From contig CAADWS010000053.1 of assembly GCA_900752815.1 (NCBI GenBank), positions 1 through 50,980 of the forward strand: a stretch of 50,980 bases of DNA, given 5' to 3'. This document shows positions 7,992 through 15,830 of the stretch, one piece after another (positions within the stretch are counted from its first letter, which is position 1; every line of letters starts with the position of its first letter). The notes beneath the pieces were generated by a model. The model was not told where the DNA came from. It ran no database searches and was given only the letters and a program-made list of their open reading frames with translations. The DNA comes from Bacteroidaceae bacterium. Its GTDB lineage: Bacteria; Bacteroidota; Bacteroidia; Bacteroidales; Bacteroidaceae. A program made the translations under genes and the position numbers.

Positions 7992-10900
7992 TTTGTCTTG
8001 GGAATATATTTGTTGTAGACGATGGGGATGACCAGCAGGTTGAGCAACGTGCTGGTGAGCAAGCCGCCCAGCATGACCTGCGCCATGGGGCTTTGTATTT
8101 CGTTGCCCGGCAAGTCGTAGCCGATGGCAAGCGGAATCAGCGCCAGGGCGGAGGTGAGGGCCGTCATGATGATGGGGAGCAGTCGGTCGGTCGAACCGAA
8201 GATGATGCTTTCTTCCCGACTCATGCCGCGGCGTTGCAGTTCGTTGTAATGGTCAACGAGCAGCATGCCGCCTCGGGTGGCAATGCCGAAGAGCGAGATG
8301 AACCCGATGGTGGCCGGTATGCTGACCACTCCGCTGGTTATGGCCAGGACGGCTACGCCACCGATGAGGGCCAGCGGCAGGTTGAGCAACACGATGATGG
8401 CCTGCTTCCAGGAGCGGAACTGCTGGTAGAGCAGCAGGAGCATGATGCAGATGCTGATGACTGAGAGCAGGTGCAGAATGCGCGAGGCTGTTTCCTCGCT
8501 TTCAAACTGTCCGCCGTATTCCACGTGATAATCCTTGGGCATGGCTACCTTTTCCTCAATGTTCTTGCGGATGTCGTTGACGACGGAGCGGAGGTCGCGC
8601 TCGGCAACGTTGGCCGAAACGACAATCTTGCGCTGTGCGTTTTCCCGGCTGATGGCGTTGGGACCGGCGGACGAAACGATGTCTGCCACGTATTCAAACG
8701 GAATTTTCTGTCCGTCGCCCGTGTCGATGAGCATGCGCTTGATGTCATCGATTGACTCCCGGTGGCTGTCGGCGATTTTCAGGGTCAGGTCGAAGGATTT
8801 CCCGCCGTCGTAGATCTGGGATACGGTTTCACCGCCGAGCAGAGTACGTACAATCGAGGCAAACTCGGGAAGACTGATTCCGTAGGCTGCCAGCTGGTTG
8901 CGCCGCGGGCGAATGGTCAATTGCGGACGTTCCATCTGCTGCTCAACCGTAAGGTCGGCCACGCCCTCCACGTCGGCGATGCTGGTCTTCACGTCGTTGG
9001 CCAGCTTTTGCAGTTGGTTGAGTTCCGGACCGAATATCTTTATGGCGATGTTGGCACTGGTTCCGGAGAGCATGGCATCGATGCGGTGGGAAATGGGCTG
9101 TCCGATTTCGACGTTGATGCCGGGAATGGCTTTCATCTTTTCGCGGATGTCGGCAATCATGGCGTCCTTGCTGCGGTCGCGCAGGGTGTAGGGCACTTCT
9201 ATCTCGCTGCTGTTTACGCCTCGGGCGTGCGCATCCAGTTCGGCGCGTCCCGTTTTTCGTGCCACGGCGTTCACTTCCGGAATCGTCAGGAGAATCTGTT
9301 CAGCCTGTCGGCCGATACGGTCGGACTCTTCCAGTGAGATGCCGGGGAGGGAACTGATGTTGATTGTCATCGAGCCTTCGTTGAAGGGTGGCAGGAACGA
9401 ACGTCCGAAGGTGAAGAAGGTGGCCAGAGCGGCTATGGTAAGCACTCCCACCGTGCCGAGAACGGCTTTTTCATGGCGCAGCACCACGGCCAGCAGTTGC
9501 CCGTATTTCCTTTTGAGGGCCACCACCCACTTGGGTTCGGTTGATTTGTCTTTGGGACGCGTCAGCAGGTAGCTGCAAAGCACGGGAGTCAAGGTCAGGG
9601 CTACAAGGGTGGAGGCAAAGAGGGCCACGATGAAAGCCACTCCCAGCGGAACGAGCATTCTTCCTTCCATCCCGGAAAGGAAGAAGAGCGGCAGGAAGCT
9701 CACCACGATGATGAGTGTGGAGTTAAGGATGGGCATGCGGACCTCGCGCGATGCTTCGAAGATGACGGTCAGGGCCGGAAGACGCTGCTCCTCGGGCAGA
9801 CTGCGGTTGTGCCGCAGGCGCTTGAACACGTTCTCCACATCGACAATGGCGTCGTCGACCAGAGAGCCGATGGCAATGGCCATACCGCCGATACTCATGG
9901 TGTTGATGGTCATTCCCATAGCCTTCAGCACGATGAGCGTCACCAGCAGCGACAGGGGAATGGTTACCAGTGAAATGGCGGTGGTGCGTGCGTTCATCAG
10001 GAAGATGAAGAGCACGAGGGTGACGAAGATGCCGCCTTCGATGAGTGACTTCTTGATGTTGGAGATGGAGGAGTCGATGAATTCCTGCTGGCGGTAAAGG
10101 TGGGTGTGCATCTTGACATCGGCGGGGAGTGCCTGTTTGAGTTCCTCGACGGCCTTGTCAATCTGCTGCGTCAGTTCCAGCGTACTGGTGGACGGCTGTT
10201 TGGTTACGGTTACCAGTACGCCGGGTTTTCCGTCAATGGCCGCCAATCCTACTTTGGGCACCTTTGCGCCGATGGTTACTTTTGCGATGTCTTCGAGGAG
10301 TATCGGATTTCCTTCAGCGGTCCGCTTGACGACGGCCTTTGCAATGTCTCGCGTGTCGGTACTCATGAGTGTTCCTCTGACGATATATTCGTTTCCGTAT
10401 TCATAGAGTACGCCGCCGGTGGAGTTGCGGTTCATGTTTTCTGTGGCTGCCTTTACTTCGGCCAGGCTTACCCCGTAGTGTTTCATTCTTTCGGGATAGA
10501 GCTGTATCTGATATTCTTTCATGTCGCCGCCCATGACAGTTACTTGTGCCACGCCGCCGGTGGAGAGCAGCCGGGGGCGTATGGTCCATTCGGCCATGGT
10601 GCGCAAGTCCATGAGACTGGTGGAGTCGGTGGTCAGACCGATGAATATCACCTCGCCCAGAATGGAAGACTGCGGAGCCAATGTGGGCATTCCCACACCG
10701 TCGGGAAGAAGGTCGGCAACGGTGGCAAGTTTCTCGGATACGGTTTGTCGGGCGTTGAAGATATCTGTGCCCCAGTCGAACTCAACCCAGACGATGGAGA
10801 AGCCAGTAGTTGAGTTGGAACGTACGCGCCGCACATCGGTGGCGCCGTTGACGGCCGTTTCGATGGGAAAACTTACGAGCTGTTCCACCTCTTCGGTGGC

Positions 10901-11068
10901 CATGCCCGGCGCTTCAGTCATTACGACAACCGTCGGCGCTGTCAGGTCGGGGAATACGTCCACTTCCATCCGCCACGCGGTCCAGCATCCGCCGATGAGT
11001 ATGAGCAGACTGGCGAGTAATACCAGCGGGCGGTTTTTCAGAGAATAAGATATGAGTTTGTTCAGCAT
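7988..11068 (-). CDS. Heavy-metal efflux RND transporter permease (CusA/CzcA family)
   Basis: The length of 1026 residues is typical of HME-RND pumps. The N-terminus (MLNKLISYSLKNRPLVL) is the first membrane helix, followed by the first periplasmic loop with FPDLTAPTVVV and PQSSILGEVIFIGL. A second set of helices follows residue 330 and the halves repeat. The helix-4 motif reads GSLVDDAIVDVENV. It keeps the proton-relay Asp and Glu of the family, but the position of the first Asp of the CzcA DxxxxxD signature is Ala, as in Cu/Ag-type CusA pumps. This hints at, but does not prove, monovalent-metal export. The pump uses proton motive force and works with the adaptor (upstream) and channel (downstream), both in the same operon. 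Confidence 0.92.
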   Translation of the reverse strand: MLNKLISYSLKNRPLVLLASLLILIGGCWTAWRMEVDVFPDLTAPTVVVMTEAPGMATEEVEQLVSFPIETAVNGATDVRRVRSNSTTGFSIVWVEFDWGTDIFNARQTVSEKLATVADLLPDGVGMPTLAPQSSILGEVIFIGLTTDSTSLMDLRTMAEWTIRPRLLSTGGVAQVTVMGGDMKEYQIQLYPERMKHYGVSLAEVKAATENMNRNSTGGVLYEYGNEYIVRGTLMSTDTRDIAKAVVKRTAEGNPILLEDIAKVTIGAKVPKVGLAAIDGKPGVLVTVTKQPSTSTLELTQQIDKAVEELKQALPADVKMHTHLYRQQEFIDSSISNIKKSLIEGGIFVTLVLFIFLMNARTTAISLVTIPLSLLVTLIVLKAMGMTINTMSIGGMAIAIGSLVDDAIVDVENVFKRLRHNRSLPEEQRLPALTVIFEASREVRMPILNSTLIIVVSFLPLFFLSGMEGRMLVPLGVAFIVALFASTLVALTLTPVLCSYLLTRPKDKSTEPKWVVALKRKYGQLLAVVLRHEKAVLGTVGVLTIAALATFFTFGRSFLPPFNEGSMTINISSLPGISLEESDRIGRQAEQILLTIPEVNAVARKTGRAELDAHARGVNSSEIEVPYTLRDRSKDAMIADIREKMKAIPGINVEIGQPISHRIDAMLSGTSANIAIKIFGPELNQLQKLANDVKTSIADVEGVADLTVEQQMERPQLTIRPRRNQLAAYGISLPEFASIVRTLLGGETVSQIYDGGKSFDLTLKIADSHRESIDDIKRMLIDTGDGQKIPFEYVADIVSSAGPNAISRENAQRKIVVSANVAERDLRSVVNDIRKNIEEKVAMPKDYHVEYGGQFESEETASRILHLLSVISICIMLLLLYQQFRSWKQAIIVLLNLPLALIGGVAVLAITSGVVSIPATIGFISLFGIATRGGMLLVDHYNELQRRGMSREESIIFGSTDRLLPIIMTALTSALALIPLAIGYDLPGNEIQSPMAQVMLGGLLTSTLLNLLVIPIVYNKYIPKTK

Positions 11069-11152
11069 ATTATCGTCTTGTTATCGGAGAATTCGGCCGT
11101 CGGCCGGATTCTGTTTGTGTACAACAGTATTTCATGTTCTGTAAAAGGGGCA

Positions 11153-12415
11153 TTAATGATTGTGACCGGCACAACTTTCGGGGATGACGCCGCTGTTGGC
11201 AGCCAACTTGATGGCTACGGCACCCTTGCTGACCACCTTGTCTCCGGCATGGATTCCTGTAGTGATGACGATACGTTTGCCGTCGGTAGCTCCGGTTTCC
11301 ACTTTCTGCTTTCTGTAGCCGTGGTCGGATGTCTGGATGTACACGTAATAGAGTCCGAGCTCTTCAGTCAGGGCTGTGACAGGCAGACTGAGCGTGTTGG
11401 GCTGCGTCTTGCCCAGAAGATAGATTTCGGCGAGGCTGCCCGGGACGATGTTGCCTACGTTGTTGAACTCGAAGATAACGGGTAGAAATCCGTTGCCCTT
11501 TTCCGTTGTACGTCCGCTTGACAGGAGCCGGCCGTTCATCCGGCTGAGTTCAAAAGTGGTATCGGGAGCGTAGGTGAGGCGGAAGTTGGCGCTGGCGATA
11601 TCATTCAGGGCATAGTAATAGCGCTCAGGAACTTCTGCGCGCAATTGGAGATGCTGGTTCTGGCTGACCGTGGCAATGGCTTGTCCGGCGGTAACAAAGT
11701 CGCCGTTCTTGACTTGTAGCGTCTGGATGTATCCAGCCAGCGGTGATTGCACTGCGCGTCGTGCTTTTCCGTTTCCCAGACTTTTTGAGGTCGATTTTGC
11801 GGTTTCGTAACGCAGGCGTGCGGCCTCGTATTCTCTTTGTGAGATGACTTTGTCGGCAATCAGTTGCTGCGCGCGCTCCCATTCTTTCTCAGCAGCTTCC
11901 AGTTCGGCTTTGGCTGCCGCTACCGGATTCCCGTCGCCCAGTTCCTGGGTTGAGATATGGAACAGCGTCTGGTTTTTGCCCACCTTGCTGCCTTCGGTAA
12001 GTGAGTTGTTGGCGAGCTGAATGATGCCGTTCATGGTGGCAGTCACCGTAGCTTGTGCTCCCTGTGCAGGAAGTACGTCTCCAGTGACGGCAATCACCTC
12101 GCTGAAATCGGTTGGCTGAGCGGTTTCGATTTCCACTCCTGCGGCTTGCGCCTGAGTGGGGGTGAAGATGATTTCCTCCGGGCTGTGTGCAGCTTCCCCG
12201 GCATGCGCTTCACCTTCAGTTCCGTGCTGATGGTCCTCTTCTTCGTGCTCGTGATCGTGCTTTTGATCGTGGTCGTGTTCGCCGGTGTCGTGTTCTTCCT
12301 GATGAGTTTCAGTTTTTTCAGCAGTTGCGTGGCTTTTCTCGTGGGCACTGGAGCATCCCGTGAGCAATGCGGCGAGCAATGTCACGGCGGCAGTGCAGAA
12401 TAATTTAGTTCTCAT
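11153..12415 (-). CDS. RND efflux periplasmic adaptor (CusB/CzcB-like), His-rich lipoprotein
   Basis: This 420-residue protein has a lipoprotein signal (LLAALLTGC, Cys about 21) and should be anchored in the inner membrane. Residues about 24-75 are very rich in His, Glu and Asp (for example HDQKHDHEHEEED), a plausible metal-collecting segment. Next come the membrane-fusion-protein parts: a beta-barrel/lipoyl half motif (VIAVTGDVLPAQGAQATVTA), a helical hairpin (about 165-215), the second lipoyl half and a C-terminal barrel. The C-terminus ends in another Cys/His motif (CAGHNH). It links the RND pump to the TolC channel and may pass metal to it. It lies 84 bp upstream of the pump gene in the same direction. 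Confidence 0.9.
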   Translation of the reverse strand: MRTKLFCTAAVTLLAALLTGCSSAHEKSHATAEKTETHQEEHDTGEHDHDQKHDHEHEEEDHQHGTEGEAHAGEAAHSPEEIIFTPTQAQAAGVEIETAQPTDFSEVIAVTGDVLPAQGAQATVTATMNGIIQLANNSLTEGSKVGKNQTLFHISTQELGDGNPVAAAKAELEAAEKEWERAQQLIADKVISQREYEAARLRYETAKSTSKSLGNGKARRAVQSPLAGYIQTLQVKNGDFVTAGQAIATVSQNQHLQLRAEVPERYYYALNDIASANFRLTYAPDTTFELSRMNGRLLSSGRTTEKGNGFLPVIFEFNNVGNIVPGSLAEIYLLGKTQPNTLSLPVTALTEELGLYYVYIQTSDHGYRKQKVETGATDGKRIVITTGIHAGDKVVSKGAVAIKLAANSGVIPESCAGHNH

Positions 12416-12547
12416 TCTGTATAAATAAAAAATGTATAAGGTAAAGTATAAATATTTCAGGAAATATGGTTACGGTGTTCATTCACCAGCTCCATGTGAT
12501 GTTTTTCCTTTTTTCATAGCAGTGACGGGTTGCCTTCTGGTGGAGCT

Positions 12548-12949
12548 TCAGGCAACATCGTGGGCGGGTGGCCCTCTCTGTAACAAGGATTCATGAGGAA
12601 TCGGGCAGAGAAAGTGTGGAGGATAGCCACCTTTCTCCCATATCAGTTCTTTTTCTTCTCTTTCGATGGAAAAAACAGTTGGTAGCAGTCCGCATAAAGG
12701 CTGCAACTGGTCGGTGTGCGGATGTTCAGCCTTGATGAAGGACTTCAATATGTTCAGACTGCAGTCGTTGCTGTTGCAGGGGCTGGAGTGTTGTTTCCCG
12801 GTATTGCTTTCGGGATGTTCATGGCACAATTGTTTTTCCAGGTTCCAGCAGATATGCCCGTGATGGTGGTGATGATGCGGAAGCACTCCCAGGGCCAAAA
12901 TCAGGATGATGGCCAGTGTGATGTGAAATAATCTGAATGAGTGCTTCAT
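12548..12949 (-). CDS. Small His-rich membrane-anchored protein heading the efflux operon
   Basis: From the ATG at 12949 the product has 133 residues: one hydrophobic helix (about 6-24, FHITLAIILILALGVLP) followed at once by HHHHHHGH, then a Cys/His-rich region (HICWNLEKQLCHEH, SSPCNSNDC). I chose this start because it places the signal helix at the N-terminus; an upstream ATG at 12982 would add 11 residues. Proteins of this type sit before CusBAC-type operons in Bacteroides and resemble the DUF6769 family as I remember it, which I could not verify. It probably binds metal outside the cytoplasmic membrane, as a sensor or a chaperone (inference). It lies 132 bp upstream of the adaptor gene and probably shares its transcript. 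Confidence 0.7.
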   Translation of the reverse strand: MKHSFRLFHITLAIILILALGVLPHHHHHHGHICWNLEKQLCHEHPESNTGKQHSSPCNSNDCSLNILKSFIKAEHPHTDQLQPLCGLLPTVFSIEREEKELIWEKGGYPPHFLCPIPHESLLQRGPPAHDVA

Positions 12950-12979
12950 AAACGGTGGTACAGTTTGAATAAGTTTTTG

Positions 12980-12987
12980 CAAAAATA
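12980..12987 (-). promoter_or_regulatory. Promoter -7 box for the His-rich/efflux operon
   Basis: Read on the minus strand the box is TATTTTTG, a perfect match to the Bacteroidetes TAnnTTTG element, about 30 bp upstream of the ATG at 12949. A clear TTTG -33 element at 19-21 bp is not visible, so regulation by an activator is possible (inference). Confidence 0.55.
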
Positions 12988-13092
12988 CAATATTTTATCT
13001 GCAACAAGGTTGCAAAGTGTGTAAAAAATACGGACATTATGCGCAGTCTGCTCTTCTTCTGTAGCGGAAAATGCCGTCAAGTCTGATTAGGG

Positions 13093-13124
13093 TTTGGCCA
13101 GTTCTTGACCAAATTGTAACTTTG
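13093..13124 (+). promoter_or_regulatory. Bacteroidetes promoter of the S46 peptidase gene
   Basis: TTTG at 13093-13096, a 20-bp spacer, and TAACTTTG at 13117-13124 match the sigma-ABfr consensus at both boxes. The predicted 5' leader is about 125 nt. Confidence 0.8.
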
Positions 13125-13257
13125 CGCCCGCTGCCGTGGCCATCTTCCGAAAAGATGAGGACTTCGTTTTTTCCTTAGAAATGGAAATGCCCGACCGGTT
13201 TTGCCCGAACGTGGCCGGCTGCGGTGTTGTTGTGAGAACCAAACCCGATAAAAAGAT

Positions 13258-15396
13258 ATGAAAAAGTTTTTTGGAATGCTTTTGGCTTTTGCCATGAGCT
13301 GGTCTGCAACGTATGCAGACGAGGGGATGTGGCTGCTGAAACTGATGAAGCAGCAACATCTGGAGGATTCACTTCGCAAGGCTGGGTTGCAGTTGTCTCC
13401 TGAAGCCTTGTATAGCGAAACCAGTCCGTCTTTGCGTGAATGCATCGGCATTTTCGGCGCCGGATGTACGGGAGAAGTCGTTTCGCCCCAGGGACTGGTG
13501 CTGACCAACAACCACTGTGGTTTCGGCGATGTGCATGCCATCAGTACGATGGAGCATAATTACCTGCAGGACGGTTACTTTGCCCATAGCCTGGCTGAGG
13601 AGCTGCCGGTGCCGGGTCTTGACTTTACCTTTGTGCTGCGCATTGTTGACGTGACGGCCGAGGTGAACGAGGCAGCCGCCCGCGAAAAGGTTGATGAATA
13701 TACGGCTCAGAGCCAGAGTTTCCTGGAGCCTTTGTCTGCCGATTTGCTCAAGAAAAGTGATTTGAAAAAGAAGAAAGGCATCAAGGTGCGCATTGTTCCC
13801 TATTTTGGCGGAAACCAGTTCTATATGTTCTATGAACAGGTGTATACGGACATCCGCCTGGTGGCCAATCCGCCCCAGAACATCGCGCAGTTCGGCTTCA
13901 ATCAGGACAACTGGATGTGGCCGCGCCACAATGCCGACTTCATGATGTTTCGCATCTATGCCGATGCCGAAGGTCAGCCGGCCGACTATAGCAAGAAAAA
14001 CCAGCCGCTGAAGTGCAGCCGCTTCCTGCCCATTTCGCTGAAAGGGGTTCAGCAGGGCGATTATGCCATGATTATGGGATTCCCCGGCCGCACCAGCCGC
14101 TACCTGACGGCTTCGGAAGTACACCTCCGCACACAGAGTGTCAACGCCCCCATTCATGTGGCAGGTGAGGCACAGCTGAATTACATGAAGCAGCTGATGG
14201 ACAATGACAGTGTGCTCAATCTGAAACTGGCCGATGCCTATATGAGCCTGGGAAATGTAGTGAAAAACTACGGAGGCATGAACGAGAGTGTCAAGAACAC
14301 CGGCCTGATGGACATCAAGAAGGCTGAGGAAAAGGCGTTCCGCTCCTTTGCCCGTCAAAAGGGAAATTCTGAATATCTGCACGTTATCGACCGTATCGAT
14401 TCGCTGGTGGCTGCCGTGGAGGATACTCTCCACGACCTTAATCTGCTTCAGCTCACACTGGGGCAGCAGCAACTGGGCATCAGTCTGACTTTGGTGGACA
14501 ACTATGCTGAAGCCTTGAAAAAGGGAAAGCGGAAAAGCATTGAAACTGCGGCCGAGGCCTTGCTCAACGGTTATGCCGAAGCGGAACAGGTGGACCTTGC
14601 CTATGACCAGAAGATGATGGAACTCTTGCTGCCTTATTGGTTCAAACTGTCGCGCCTGAAACTGGAGACGCCCTGGCTGGCCAGCCTCGATGCGGCATTG
14701 GCTCACTATCGCGACCTCTATGCCCGCACACTGTTCCGCAGCCGTGCGTCGCTGGAGGATTTCCTGCGCCAGCCCTCGGCCGAACAGTTGCAGGCCGACC
14801 CCCTGGTGGCACACTGGCGGGAGTATCGGCGGTTGCAGTCGGAAGTGTTTGCCGACTTCCAGGATACGTATATTCGCAAGCGTACGGAACTCGATAAAAT
14901 ATACACCCGTGGGCTTTGCGAAATGTACGACTGGGCAAAAGCACCCGATGCCAACTTTACGCTGCGCATGACCTACGGCCATGTGGAGGGTTATCGTCCG
15001 CGTGACGGCGTCATTTATGATTGGCGTACCACGCTCGACGGAATGCTGGAAAAGGAAAATCCGGCCGACCCGGACTACGTGATGAATGAAAAACTGCGTA
15101 CGTTCTATGAAAAGGCGGATTTCGGACGGTATGCGCGTGAAGACGGAAAACTGCCTACGTGTTTTACCACGAACAATGACATTACGGGAGGCAACTCGGG
15201 CTCGCCGGTCATGAACGCGAAGGGCGAACTGGTGGGTCTGGCCTTCGACGGCAACATTGAGAGCCTGTCCAGCGACCTGCGCTTCAATCCGGCTTTGCAG
15301 CGTTGCATTAACGTGGACATCCGTTACGTGCTCTTCCTCGTGGAGAAATTTGGCGGTTCCACTTATCTTTTTGACGAAATGGATATCCGCCAGTAA
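13258..15396 (+). CDS. S46 family dipeptidyl peptidase (DPP7-like)
   Basis: This 712-residue protein has a signal peptide (about 1-20, ending TYA) and acts in the periplasm or on the surface. It removes dipeptides from the N-termini of peptides. The triad is visible: His86 (LTNNHCGFGD), Asp227 (PRHNADFMMF) and Ser647 (GGNSGSPV). The residue 18 positions after the serine is Gly665 (AFDGN). By my recollection of the P. gingivalis enzymes, DPP7 has Gly and DPP11 has Arg here, so hydrophobic rather than acidic P1 specificity is predicted. The length matches the family (about 710-720). It is transcribed alone, between its own promoter and a terminator at 15423-15472. Confidence 0.93.
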   Translation: MKKFFGMLLAFAMSWSATYADEGMWLLKLMKQQHLEDSLRKAGLQLSPEALYSETSPSLRECIGIFGAGCTGEVVSPQGLVLTNNHCGFGDVHAISTMEHNYLQDGYFAHSLAEELPVPGLDFTFVLRIVDVTAEVNEAAAREKVDEYTAQSQSFLEPLSADLLKKSDLKKKKGIKVRIVPYFGGNQFYMFYEQVYTDIRLVANPPQNIAQFGFNQDNWMWPRHNADFMMFRIYADAEGQPADYSKKNQPLKCSRFLPISLKGVQQGDYAMIMGFPGRTSRYLTASEVHLRTQSVNAPIHVAGEAQLNYMKQLMDNDSVLNLKLADAYMSLGNVVKNYGGMNESVKNTGLMDIKKAEEKAFRSFARQKGNSEYLHVIDRIDSLVAAVEDTLHDLNLLQLTLGQQQLGISLTLVDNYAEALKKGKRKSIETAAEALLNGYAEAEQVDLAYDQKMMELLLPYWFKLSRLKLETPWLASLDAALAHYRDLYARTLFRSRASLEDFLRQPSAEQLQADPLVAHWREYRRLQSEVFADFQDTYIRKRTELDKIYTRGLCEMYDWAKAPDANFTLRMTYGHVEGYRPRDGVIYDWRTTLDGMLEKENPADPDYVMNEKLRTFYEKADFGRYAREDGKLPTCFTTNNDITGGNSGSPVMNAKGELVGLAFDGNIESLSSDLRFNPALQRCINVDIRYVLFLVEKFGGSTYLFDEMDIRQ

Positions 15397-15422
15397 CATC
15401 TGCGCGGACATAACCCATCAGC

Positions 15423-15472
15423 AGGCGGGAAGCAGCACGGAAGCGGTGCGGGCTTCCCGCCTGTCGGTTTTT
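15423..15472 (+). terminator. Terminator after the S46 peptidase gene
   Basis: AGGCGGGAAGC (15423-15433) pairs with GCTTCCCGCCT (15452-15462); an inner GCAC/GTGC helix extends the stem. A GTCGGTTTTT tail follows. It lies 26 bp past the stop codon. A repeat hairpin follows only about 35 bp later, so the gene has two terminator-like structures in series. Confidence 0.7.
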
Positions 15473-15506
15473 CGGGGCTGTGTGGAGAGCGGGCAGAAGT
15501 TCCGCT

Positions 15507-15595
15507 AAAAACACTTGGTACTTTAGGAAAAACAGTCAGTACTTTAGAAAAAACAAAAGTAAGGACAGTTTTTCCTAAAGTACTGACTGTTTTTG
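15507..15595 (+). repeat. 21-bp repeat cluster C (two direct, two inverted units)
   Basis: TACTT lies at 15519 and 15540 (21 bp apart) and the inverted AAGTA at 15557 and 15578 (21 bp apart). Bases 15528-15547 pair perfectly with 15575-15594 over 20 bp, and the right arm ends in TTTTT. The symmetric two-plus-two layout matches cluster F. Confidence 0.92.
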
Positions 15596-15830
15596 GGGGA
15601 TATGCGGCCGCATGCCTGTTGCGGGGAAAAGGCTGTCTGAGCAAACTTTACTGAAAATATGTAATGCAAGTGAAAGCGGGTTTTCGATAAAATCGCTAAA
15701 TTCGCGTTGGAAGCCATTGCTGCTGTCTGGCAGGAAGATAACCTGATGATGCGAATGCATGTTTGTATAGTCCGGCAGATTCACATGGTTCTCCTTCCAT
15801 TATGATTTTATATCCCTAACAACACCTGTT

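Larger units (their letters stand above)
15397..15830. other. Intergenic region between S46 peptidase and GH2 genes
   Basis: It holds the terminator at 15423-15472 and repeat cluster C at 15507-15595. The remaining 235 bp before the GH2 start have no gene-like frame, and I cannot find a full TTTG/TAnnTTTG promoter there, so the GH2 pair may need an activator or an alternative sigma factor (inference). Confidence 0.6.

Noticed and set aside
13369..15411. 680-codon open frame on the minus strand opposite the S46 peptidase
   Set aside because: It is the mirror of a strongly biased coding gene with a full catalytic triad on the plus strand; its own translation shows no domain and is rich in His, Arg and Gln as antisense frames are.
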